Assembly: GCA_902465115.1 (NCBI GenBank)
Contig: CABQMC010000031.1
Coordinates: 1-11,894, forward strand
Source of the DNA: an uncultured Collinsella sp.
Lineage (GTDB): Bacteria > Actinomycetota > Coriobacteriia > Coriobacteriales > Coriobacteriaceae
Reading direction: 5' to 3'
Length of the DNA: 11,894 bases
Shown here: piece after piece, positions 6,515-11,894 of the stretch
Numbering within the stretch: the stretch's first letter is position 1
How the letters are laid out: every line of letters starts with the position of its first letter
Made by a program: the position numbers and the translations under genes
The notes under the pieces: generated by a model
The model's database searches: none
What the model saw: only the letters and a program-made list of their open reading frames with translations
Told to the model about the DNA's origin: nothing

Positions 6515-6615
6515 AAAGCGGCTTGGAGGCGTGTCGCTTCCGTCACGTTCTATCAGCATACAAGACGGTTTTGGTTCTTGTTCGTGACGGAAACGGCGCG
6601 CTTCCGAGCCGCTTT
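6515..6615 (+). ncRNA. 33-bp hairpin, probable + strand RNA
   Basis: Arms 6515-6547 and 6583-6615 pair over 33 positions: 28 Watson-Crick pairs, four G-U pairs and one C-A mismatch when read as + strand RNA. The four G-U pairs would be A-C mismatches on the - strand, so the fold favours + transcription. The 35-base loop holds a further hairpin (ACAAGA with TCTTGT). It could be an independent small RNA, a 3' processed end of the GntR transcript, or a decayed palindromic element. No promoter was identified. Confidence 0.4.
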
Positions 6616-6619
6616 AAAA

Positions 6620-6653
6620 GAAAGGGGGCGAGGTTTAGGGCACGCCCCCTTTC
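6620..6653 (-). terminator. Intrinsic terminator of the kdgK-kdgA operon
   Basis: An 11-bp stem rich in G and C (6620-6630 with 6643-6653) and a 12-base loop are followed on the - strand by TTTT (6619-6616). It lies 17 bases after the aldolase stop codon. Confidence 0.8.
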
Positions 6654-6670
6654 ACGATAGAGAGCTAAAC

Positions 6671-7312
6671 CTAGCCGCGGACCTTCTTGACGACGTCCAT
6701 GGCCTCGCGGGCGATCTGCTCGACCTTGGAGAAGTCGCCGTCGGCAAACAGGGCCGGCTTGACCATCCAGGTGCCACCGCAGGCGATGATGGCGGAGGAG
6801 CTCAGGTACTCCTCGACGTTGGCGGTGCTCACGCCGCCGGTAGGCATAAAGCGGTGACCGACAAACGGAGCGGCGAGGGCCTTGATGGTGTTCAGGCCGC
6901 CATACTGGGACGCGGGGAAGAACTTGGTGACCTTGAGGCCCAGGTTCTCGGCTGCGGTGACCTCGGAGGGGGTCACGGTGCCGGGAAGGACGGGCAGGTC
7001 GATGTCGATGCAGTGCTTCACGACATCCTCGTTGTAACCCGGGGAGACGATGAACTTGGCACCGGCTGCGCGGGCCTGCTCAACCTGCTCGACGGTCAGG
7101 ACAGTGCCGGCGCCAACGCACATCTCGGGCTCGGCCTCGGCCATAGCGGCGATGCACTCGGCGGCGCAGGCGGTGCGGAAGGTGACCTCGGCGGACTTCA
7201 TGCCAGCTGCCATAAGGGCGTGGGCGAGCGGAGCGGCGTCCTCGACCTTGTCGAGCACAACGACCGGCACGATGCCCAGGGACTCAAGCGTGGTGTAGAA
7301 CTGATCGAACAT
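6671..7312 (-). CDS. eda: KDPG aldolase (2-keto-3-deoxy-6-phosphogluconate aldolase)
   Basis: The product has 213 residues, the usual length, from ATG 7312 with AGGA five bases upstream. It is a class I TIM-barrel aldolase that splits KDPG into pyruvate and glyceraldehyde-3-phosphate in the cytosol. Diagnostic features: GIVPVVV at the N terminus, Glu42 in SAEVTFRT (proton transfer), GAGTV at 67-71, SPG at 90-92, LPGTVTPSE, the Schiff-base Lys130 in KFFPAS, and PTGGV in the phosphate-binding loop. It lies downstream of KDG kinase on the same strand. The 254-base gap between them holds its own structured leader (7363-7492), so its expression can be adjusted separately within the operon. Some members also act on 4-hydroxy-2-oxoglutarate; the kinase neighbour favours KDPG. 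Confidence 0.95.
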   Translation of the reverse strand: MFDQFYTTLESLGIVPVVVLDKVEDAAPLAHALMAAGMKSAEVTFRTACAAECIAAMAEAEPEMCVGAGTVLTVEQVEQARAAGAKFIVSPGYNEDVVKHCIDIDLPVLPGTVTPSEVTAAENLGLKVTKFFPASQYGGLNTIKALAAPFVGHRFMPTGGVSTANVEEYLSSSAIIACGGTWMVKPALFADGDFSKVEQIAREAMDVVKKVRG

Positions 7313-7362
7313 GATGTTCCTTTCGATGTGTGGCGCGCATGGGCGCGTGATTGCCAAATGTG

Positions 7363-7492
7363 CTGGTCAGGAGCCGATTTTGGATTGGTTATCGGAGGCA
7401 CTGCTTGGGGTTCAAGCAATTCCAAAACCGGCTGCTCGACCAGTCATGTAGGGAATGCCAGGCAAAACCGGAATGGGACTGGTGGTTTTGCC
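7363..7492 (-). ncRNA. Structured leader RNA, copy B (upstream of KDPG aldolase)
   Basis: Read on the - strand: P1 pairs GGCAAAAC (7492-7485) with GTTTTGCC (7468-7461) around AGTCCCATTCCG. A joining segment ATTCCCTACATGACTGG follows. P2 pairs 7438-7443 with 7363-7368 (CTGGTC/GACCAG) and 7422-7433 with 7372-7383 (12 bp, one G-U on this strand only). The apical hairpin is 7414-7418 with 7402-7406, and AGTGCCTCCGATAACC sits in the same internal position as in copy A. P1, both parts of P2 and the apical stem keep pairing although their bases differ from copy A. It ends about 50 bases before the aldolase start. Confidence 0.65.
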
Positions 7493-7511
7493 CGGCCGGA
7501 GGAATCAGGGA

Positions 7512-7551
7512 GCGGACCGCAGGGGTATGGGATTGGAAAGCTGCGGCCCGC
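7512..7551 (-). other. Hairpin between kdgK and leader RNA copy B
   Basis: GCGGACCGCAG (7512-7522) pairs with CTGCGGCCCGC (7541-7551) with one odd position, a G-U pair as - strand RNA but an A-C mismatch on the + strand. The outer flank repeats GGAATGGG, which is also a conserved part of leader copies A and B. It may be an extra domain of the leader or an mRNA processing site after kdgK. There is no T-tract. Confidence 0.4.
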
Positions 7552-7566
7552 GGAATGGGGAACGAA

Positions 7567-8601
7567 TTAACGGGCGACGCGGGTGCCACCGTCGGCGGCG
7601 GATGCCGCGGCTGCGATCTCGTCTGCGGTCACCAAGTTGGAATCGCCCTTGATAGTGAGCTTGAGGATCGAGGCTGCAATCGCGTAGTTGACGGCATCCT
7701 GCGGGTCAAAGTCGTTGATGAGGGCGTGGACCAGGCCGGCGTTGAAAGCGTCGCCGGCGGCAACACCCTCAAGCACGTGCACATCGTGAGCAGGGGAGAA
7801 CCAGTGCTCGCCGCTCTCGGCGTCATAGAGCATGCCCATCCAGATGGAGCGCTCGACGCAGGAGATGTTGCGGACGACCGAAGCGACCTTCTTGCAGCCG
7901 TACTCGGCGCAGATCTGACGGGCCATCTCGACATAGGTGTCGCGCTCCTCGATGCCGTGGGCAAGGGAGCCGGAGACGCAGGTCATGCCGAGGCCGGCGG
8001 GTGCGTCCTCGTCGTTGGCGATGCAGATGTCGACGAGCGGCAGGAGCTCCTTCATGGTGGCCTGCGACTTCTCGGGCGACCACATCTTGCCGCGATAGTT
8101 CACGTCGCACACGGTCGTGATGCCCTTGGCGCGGCAGGCAGTGAGGGCATCCTTGCAGGCGGCAGCCATCTCATCGGAGACGGCGGGGGTCACGCCGGAG
8201 AAATAGAAGACATCGATGCCCTTGAGGATCTCGTCCCAGTCAAAGACGTCGCGCTTGGCCATGTTGATGGCAGAGTACTTGCGGTCGTAGACGCAACCGT
8301 TGCCGCGCTGCGAGGCACCGACCTCAAACACATAGGAGCCAAGGCGGTCGCCCTGACGCACGACGCGCGTGGTGTCGACGTCGTAGGCCTTCAGCGAACG
8401 CAGGGCGCACTCGCCCAGACGGTTGGCCGGGACAACGGAGACGTAAGCGGCCTTGTCGCCCTGGTAGGCCAGGGAAAGCGCAGTGTTGGCCTCGGCGCCG
8501 CCGTAGCGGACGTCAAACTCGGTTGCCTGCTCAATACGCAGGTGGTCTTTGGGCGAGAGTCTCATCATGATCTCGCCGAAGGTAAGAACCGTTTTACCCA
8601 T
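7567..8601 (-). CDS. kdgK: 2-keto-3-deoxygluconate (KDG) kinase, PfkB family
   Basis: The product has 344 residues from ATG 8601, with AAAGGAG about 10 bases upstream. PfkB/ribokinase features: TFGEIMMRLSP at the N terminus as in KDG kinases, substrate-side signature GGAEANTA (34-41), and C-terminal signature GVAAGDAFNAG with catalytic-base Asp284. It phosphorylates KDG to KDPG using ATP in the cytosol, feeding the aldolase encoded next. The PfkB second signature usually begins with D-T; here it is E-G, a mild departure. Other 2-keto-3-deoxy sugar acids are possible substrates, but the KDPG aldolase partner supports KDG. Expression is likely controlled by the tandem LacI-type operators at 8705-8733 and by the leader hairpin at 8644-8701. 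Confidence 0.88.
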   Translation of the reverse strand: MGKTVLTFGEIMMRLSPKDHLRIEQATEFDVRYGGAEANTALSLAYQGDKAAYVSVVPANRLGECALRSLKAYDVDTTRVVRQGDRLGSYVFEVGASQRGNGCVYDRKYSAINMAKRDVFDWDEILKGIDVFYFSGVTPAVSDEMAAACKDALTACRAKGITTVCDVNYRGKMWSPEKSQATMKELLPLVDICIANDEDAPAGLGMTCVSGSLAHGIEERDTYVEMARQICAEYGCKKVASVVRNISCVERSIWMGMLYDAESGEHWFSPAHDVHVLEGVAAGDAFNAGLVHALINDFDPQDAVNYAIAASILKLTIKGDSNLVTADEIAAAASAADGGTRVAR

Positions 8602-8643
8602 GGTCGCGCAGCTCCTTTTACTCGTGCGTACACCTTTGATATG

Positions 8644-8701
8644 GCGTTGGCACGCAGGTGCCAAGACGGTAGGGTGCGTCTTTGCACCTGTGTGCCAACG
8701 C
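8644..8701 (-). promoter_or_regulatory. Leader hairpin with invariant 8-base loop, copy D
   Basis: Nested stems: GCGTTGGCAC (8644-8653) with GTGCCAACGC (8692-8701), CAGGTGC (8655-8661) with GCACCTG (8684-8690), and AAGACG (8663-8668) with CGTCTT (8677-8682), closing the loop GTAGGGTG (8669-8676). Loop and inner stem are nearly identical to copy C, while the outer stems differ but still pair. It lies between the operators and the kdgK start codon, so it is in the kdgK 5' UTR. Confidence 0.6.
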
Positions 8702-8704
8702 TCG

Positions 8705-8733
8705 CCGAAATCGGTTTACGAAATCGGTTTCGT
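8705..8733. promoter_or_regulatory. Two overlapping LacI-family operators in the kdgK-lacI divergent region
   Basis: Site 1, CCGAAATCGGTTTACG (8705-8720), and site 2, ACGAAATCGGTTTCGT (8718-8733), are CG-centred dyads offset by 13 bases. Site 2 is identical to the core at 5344-5359. They lie just downstream of the kdgK -10 box and upstream of the lacI -10 box, so one repressor could block kdgK and autoregulate lacI. Confidence 0.7.
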
Positions 8734-8743
8734 TTCGAGTTGT

Positions 8744-8751
8744 AGTATACT
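8744..8751. promoter_or_regulatory. Shared divergent -10 region of kdgK (-) and lacI (+)
   Basis: AGTATACT is its own reverse complement and gives TATACT on both strands (- strand 8744-8749, + strand 8746-8751). For the - strand, TTGCAA at 8765-8770 is a possible -35 at short (15-base) spacing, or GGTTGC at 17. For the + strand, the -35 position falls in operator site 2, consistent with autorepression. Confidence 0.5.
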
Positions 8752-8833
8752 CACCTACAGCGTTTTGCAACCGAGATTTTTAAAAAATGTCTAAAATGGC
8801 TCAGACTGCCGACATTGGGAAACGGGGTGCGCT

Positions 8834-9856
8834 ATGGCGCAGATGAGAATCAAGGACATTGCCGCCGAGGCGGGCGTGAGCCCGGCCACGGTCTCGCGCT
8901 ATCTCAACAACCGCCCCGGGCAAATGACCGAGGAGACCCGTGCTCGCATCGCGGCAGTTATCGAGCGCACCGGCTATCGCCCACGTGCCGCCGCGCGCAA
9001 TCTGCGCAGCTCGCGTACGAACCTCATCGGTGTGATTCTGGCTGACATCGCCAACCCGTTCTCGAGCGCCATGCTCGAGGGCCTTTCCGCCAGCGCCGCG
9101 GCGCGCGGCTGCTCGCTCATGACGGCCATTAGCGGCAACGACCCCGCTAAGGAAGCGGAGTCGCTCACCAGACTTATCGATGCCGGCGTGGACGGCCTGG
9201 TCGTCAACACCTGCGGAGGCAATGACGAGGCGATCGCCGCGGCAGCGGGACGTCTGCCCGTCGTGCTGCTCGACCGCGACGTTGCCGACGGCGGTGTTGA
9301 CCTGGTGACATCTAACAACCGTGAGCTGGTCGCCGGCTTGGTAGACGCCTTGGCAGCTGCGGGCAGCGAGCGTCTGTGCCTGCTCACCGAGGCAAGCGAC
9401 GATAGCCCCGTGCGTCGAGAGCGCGCCGAGGCCTTTGCCGACGAGCTTTCGCGCCGCGGCCTTGCGGGCGAGGTCGTCACCCTGGCCGACGGTGGCGCCA
9501 CGGGCGTTGGCCGTTTGGACAAGACCATCCGCGACTACGCGGGCAAAAGGCTCGGCCTTATCGCCGTCAACGGCCTGGTTTTCCTGCGTCTGACCGAGGC
9601 GCTGGCGCAGCTTGGTCCCTCGCTGCCGGCGGGGCTCAAGATCGCGACGTTTGACGACTACCCCTGGAACCATGTGCTCTTTGGCGGCGTCACCACGGCC
9701 GCGCAGGACACCCTCACCATTGCCGAGCGCGTAGTCGAGCGCCTTTCCGAGCGCATCGACGTCGTTACCACCACCGTGGGCGAGGCCGCAAAGCTGGCGC
9801 CCAAACGCATCGAGATCCCCGGCCACATCGAACACCGCGCATCAACCTCGCGCTAA
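8834..9856 (+). CDS. LacI-family transcriptional regulator (KdgR-like by context)
   Basis: The product has 340 residues from ATG 8834; the upstream GGGG is a weak ribosome binding site, and a second ATG three codons later (MRIKDIA) is an equally typical start for the family. The N-terminal helix-turn-helix reads IKDIAAEAGVSPATVSRYLN, followed by the hinge region ARNLRSSRTNLIGVI. The periplasmic-binding-protein-like sensor domain has LADIANPF, DGLVVN, VLLDRD and a C-terminal FDDYPW. LacI regulators bind CG-centred dyads, and three such sites (5344-5359, 8705-8720, 8718-8733) lie in this window. The likely job is repression of kdgK-kdgA and yczE, relieved by KDG, KDPG or a related sugar acid. 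The effector is inferred from the neighbours. Confidence 0.87.
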   Translation: MAQMRIKDIAAEAGVSPATVSRYLNNRPGQMTEETRARIAAVIERTGYRPRAAARNLRSSRTNLIGVILADIANPFSSAMLEGLSASAAARGCSLMTAISGNDPAKEAESLTRLIDAGVDGLVVNTCGGNDEAIAAAAGRLPVVLLDRDVADGGVDLVTSNNRELVAGLVDALAAAGSERLCLLTEASDDSPVRRERAEAFADELSRRGLAGEVVTLADGGATGVGRLDKTIRDYAGKRLGLIAVNGLVFLRLTEALAQLGPSLPAGLKIATFDDYPWNHVLFGGVTTAAQDTLTIAERVVERLSERIDVVTTTVGEAAKLAPKRIEIPGHIEHRASTSR

Positions 9857-9909
9857 CCGCTCGTTCGCAATGGCCTGTTCGCGCACGTTTTTTGAGCGCT
9901 TGATACGCT

Positions 9910-9943
9910 TTAACCCTGCGGAAACATTTTTCTGCGATAGTAT
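9910..9943 (+). promoter_or_regulatory. Candidate GlnR half-site and promoter of the glutamine synthetase homologue
   Basis: TTAAC (9910-9914), six bases, then GAAAC (9921-9925) fits the actinobacterial GlnR pattern gTnAC-N6-GaAAC except for the first base. A -10-like TAGTAT follows at 9938-9943, with no good -35 hexamer, as expected for an activator-dependent promoter. A GlnR-like gene is encoded downstream. The 9857-9990 gap shows no clear terminator for lacI. Confidence 0.4.
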
Positions 9944-9990
9944 CTGCGATATAGACCAGTCGAAACCCGCCCGAAAGAAAGGGGAGCGAC

Positions 9991-11328
9991 ATGAACCAGC
10001 AGAACATCGATTACGTACTCCGCTCCGTAGAGCAGCGTGACATCCGCTTTGTGCGTCTGTGGTTTGTCGACATTCTCGGCCGCCTCAAGAACTTTGCCAT
10101 CAGCCCCGAGGACCTCGAGGTCGCTTTTGAGGAGGGTATTGGCTTTGACGGCTCCGCCATCGAGGGCTTTGCTACGCCCGAGGAAGCCGACATGCTGGCG
10201 TTTCCCGATGCTTCGACCTTCCAGATCCTGCCGTGGCGCCCGAGCCACAACGGCGTCGCCCGCGTGTTCTGCGACGTGTGCACTCCCGATCGCAAGCCGT
10301 TTGCCGGCGACCCGCGCGATGCCCTGCGCCGCATGTTCCGCAAGGCCGAGAAGGCTGGCTATCTGCTCAACGTGGGCGCCGAGCTGGAGTATTACTACTT
10401 CCCCGACGAGCACACCCCCGAGCCGCTCGATAACGTGGGCTACTTCGATCTTTCGGTGAGCGATGCCGCTCGCGACCTGCGCCGCAACACGGTCCTCACG
10501 CTCGAGAAGATGTCCGTGCCGGTGGAGTACACTTTCCACGCCGCCGGCCGCTCGCAGCACGGCATGAGCCTGCGCCATGCCGAGGCCCTGAGCATGTCCG
10601 ACGCCATCACCACGGCCAAACTCATCATTAAGCAGCAGGCCTACGAGAGCGGTTGCCACGCATCCTTTATGCCCAAGCCGTTGGCAGGCGAGGACGGCAG
10701 CGCCATGTTCCTGTGCCAGTCGCTGTTCGACCACGACGGCAACAATGTCTTTTGGGGCGAGGACGACGAGAAGTACCACCTCTCTGACATCGCCAAGCAC
10801 TACATGGCCGGCATCCTGGCGCACGCGCGCGAGATCAGCGCCATCACCAACCCAACGGTCAACTCGTACAAGCGCATCACCACAGGCGGCGACTCCGTGC
10901 CGCAGTACGCCACGTGGGGCCTGCGCAACCGCGCGAGCATGGTCCGCATTCCGGTCTACAAGCCCGGCAAGCAGCTGTCCACGCGCATCGAGCTTCGCAG
11001 CCCCGACCCCATGGCCAACCCGTACCTGGTCAACGCCGTCACGCTGGCGGCTGGTCTGGACGGCATTGAGCGCAAGCTGGAGCTCCCGCCCGAGGCAACG
11101 GCCGAGACGCTCAAGCTTACCGACCGTCAGATGGTCGAGGCCGGCTACACGCCGCTGCCGCGCTCGCTCAAAGAGGCGCTTGACGTGTTTGAGGACTCGC
11201 AGTTTATGAAGGATGCCCTCGGCGAGCACATCCACAGCTTCTTCCTCAAAAAGAAGCGCGACGAGTGGCATAAGTTTGAGTCCACGATCACCGAGTGGGA
11301 GATCAAGCACTACCTGGCGAACTCCTAA
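9991..11328 (+). CDS. Type I glutamine synthetase homologue (GlnA2-like) lacking several metal-ligand residues
   Basis: The product has 445 residues from ATG 9991, with GAAAGGGGAG about 5 bases upstream. It is close to actinobacterial GlnA2 from the N terminus (IRFVRLWFVDILG, GFDGSAIEGF at 51-60) to the C terminus. Kept: Asp53, Glu131 and Glu133 in GAELEY, Arg295 in SYKR, and Glu334 and Arg336 in IELRSPD. Changed: the HHE...QxE metal motif is FHAAGRSQHG, so the two ligand glutamates (E. coli Glu212 and Glu220) become Ala184 and Gly191. In GSAMFLCQSLF the metal histidine (His269) is Phe240 and His271 is Cys242. The flap glutamate (Glu327) is Asp301. No adenylylation tyrosine motif (NLYDLP) is seen. 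Ordinary ligase chemistry is doubtful. It may use another substrate, serve as a regulatory pseudoenzyme, or join a true synthetase encoded elsewhere. Confidence 0.85.
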   Translation: MNQQNIDYVLRSVEQRDIRFVRLWFVDILGRLKNFAISPEDLEVAFEEGIGFDGSAIEGFATPEEADMLAFPDASTFQILPWRPSHNGVARVFCDVCTPDRKPFAGDPRDALRRMFRKAEKAGYLLNVGAELEYYYFPDEHTPEPLDNVGYFDLSVSDAARDLRRNTVLTLEKMSVPVEYTFHAAGRSQHGMSLRHAEALSMSDAITTAKLIIKQQAYESGCHASFMPKPLAGEDGSAMFLCQSLFDHDGNNVFWGEDDEKYHLSDIAKHYMAGILAHAREISAITNPTVNSYKRITTGGDSVPQYATWGLRNRASMVRIPVYKPGKQLSTRIELRSPDPMANPYLVNAVTLAAGLDGIERKLELPPEATAETLKLTDRQMVEAGYTPLPRSLKEALDVFEDSQFMKDALGEHIHSFFLKKKRDEWHKFESTITEWEIKHYLANS

Positions 11329-11378
11329 TCGCGCTGGCTTGTTCCAGTACGATTGAGCTCATTTCTTTGGAGGCCGAT

Positions 11379-11894
11379 ATGTCCGAAAAGAGTGCCCTGT
11401 TCATGGCGCGCACGACGCGCTTCCACGAGTTTGCCCGCAGCTTGACGACCACCCTGGGTGTCGAGGTGAGCCTGGCCACCCCCGATTCGCCGACTGCGGC
11501 GCACGACTTTGACCTGCTGATCCTCGATTCCGATGGCATCCGCAGCGACCGCATCGATCAGATTGCCAAATGGCTCGACGACCGCGGCGGCGTCCCCATG
11601 TTGGTGGTCGTCGACGACGAGGCGCTCGGTACCCTGCGTCTGCCGAATCACGCGCATGCCGACTTTGTATGTCCCACGGCGACGCCCAACGAGCTCAAGG
11701 CTCGCGCGCAGCGCCTGATGGGCGAGGAGGAGACCGTCACCGCCGACGATGTGCTCAACATCGATAACCTCGAGATCAACCTGGCTACCTACCAGGTGAC
11801 GCTCGACGATGAGCCCATCGACCTGACGCTGATGGAGTACTCGCTGCTGAGCTTTTTGGCGACGCACCCCAACCGCGCCTACAGCCGCGAGGTG
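11379..11894 (+). CDS. glnR: GlnR-like orphan OmpR-type response regulator, N-terminal part (3' end outside window)
   Basis: 172 residues are visible from ATG 11379, preceded by GGAGG five bases upstream, 50 bases after the synthetase homologue and probably cotranscribed with it. The receiver-like domain (1-110) lacks the usual N-terminal acidic pair; an Asp is present in DLLILDSDG, as in GlnR, where this position is not a standard phosphorylation site. The OmpR-type winged helix then begins: LEINLATYQVTLDDEPIDLT followed by LMEYSLLSFLATHPNRAYSRE, close to the matching part of actinobacterial GlnR. GlnR controls nitrogen genes such as glnA and amtB. About 50-60 residues, including most of the recognition region, lie past the edge. 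Confidence 0.75.
   Translation, partial: MSEKSALFMARTTRFHEFARSLTTTLGVEVSLATPDSPTAAHDFDLLILDSDGIRSDRIDQIAKWLDDRGGVPMLVVVDDEALGTLRLPNHAHADFVCPTATPNELKARAQRLMGEEETVTADDVLNIDNLEINLATYQVTLDDEPIDLTLMEYSLLSFLATHPNRAYSREV

Noticed and set aside
7446..7460. GTAGGGAATG in leader copy B resembling the TPP riboswitch GCGTAGGGAA box
   Set aside because: It is on the + strand, the CTGAGA and other TPP elements are missing, and no + strand gene follows.
6488..8745. Long + strand open frames opposite the aldolase and kinase genes
   Set aside because: Both overlap well-supported - strand enzymes, have no recognisable domain, and run through leader and operator sequences.
8801..11310. Long - strand open frames opposite lacI and the synthetase gene
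   Set aside because: Mirror frames of strong + strand genes with clear motifs and ribosome binding sites.

Overview
The window is a GC-rich bacterial chromosome segment. It probably comes from a Collinsella-like member of the Coriobacteriia. This rests on base composition, an actinobacterial GlnR-type regulator and GlnA2-like synthetase, and several families of palindromic intergenic repeats; no rRNA or other marker gene is present to confirm it.

Layout. A GntP-family gluconate/sugar-acid permease (cut at the left edge) precedes an IlvD/Edd-family dehydratase on the + strand (1-2998), closed by an intrinsic terminator. A convergent intergenic stretch with four regularly spaced operator-like palindromes separates it from a solitary AAA+ ATPase and a YczE-type membrane protein, both on the - strand (3248-5103). 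A GntR/FCD regulator (+, 5590-6279) lies between two copies of a long palindromic repeat. After about 390 bases of strongly structured non-coding DNA comes a - strand pair, KDG kinase and KDPG aldolase (6671-8601), divergent from a LacI-family regulator (+, 8834-9856). The right end holds a type I glutamine synthetase homologue and a GlnR-like orphan response regulator (+, 9991-11894, cut at the right edge).

How the genes fit together. Permease, dehydratase, KDG kinase and KDPG aldolase make a plausible semi-phosphorylative Entner-Doudoroff route: hexonate uptake, dehydration to 2-keto-3-deoxygluconate (KDG), phosphorylation to KDPG, then cleavage to pyruvate and glyceraldehyde-3-phosphate. 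A CG-centred palindrome (ACGAAATCGGTTTCGT) lies just downstream of a TATACT -10 box in front of both kdgK and yczE. This suggests that the local LacI protein controls both, and it ties the YczE protein to sugar-acid metabolism.

Most notable points. (1) Two related, covarying RNA leader structures of about 126-130 nt lie upstream of yczE and kdgA. (2) A second hairpin with an invariant 8-base loop is fused to the LacI-type operator in both - strand leaders. (3) The glutamine synthetase homologue has lost three metal-ligand residues that GlnA2-type enzymes keep. (4) A 33-bp hairpin near 6515-6615 has G-U wobbles that point to a + strand RNA.
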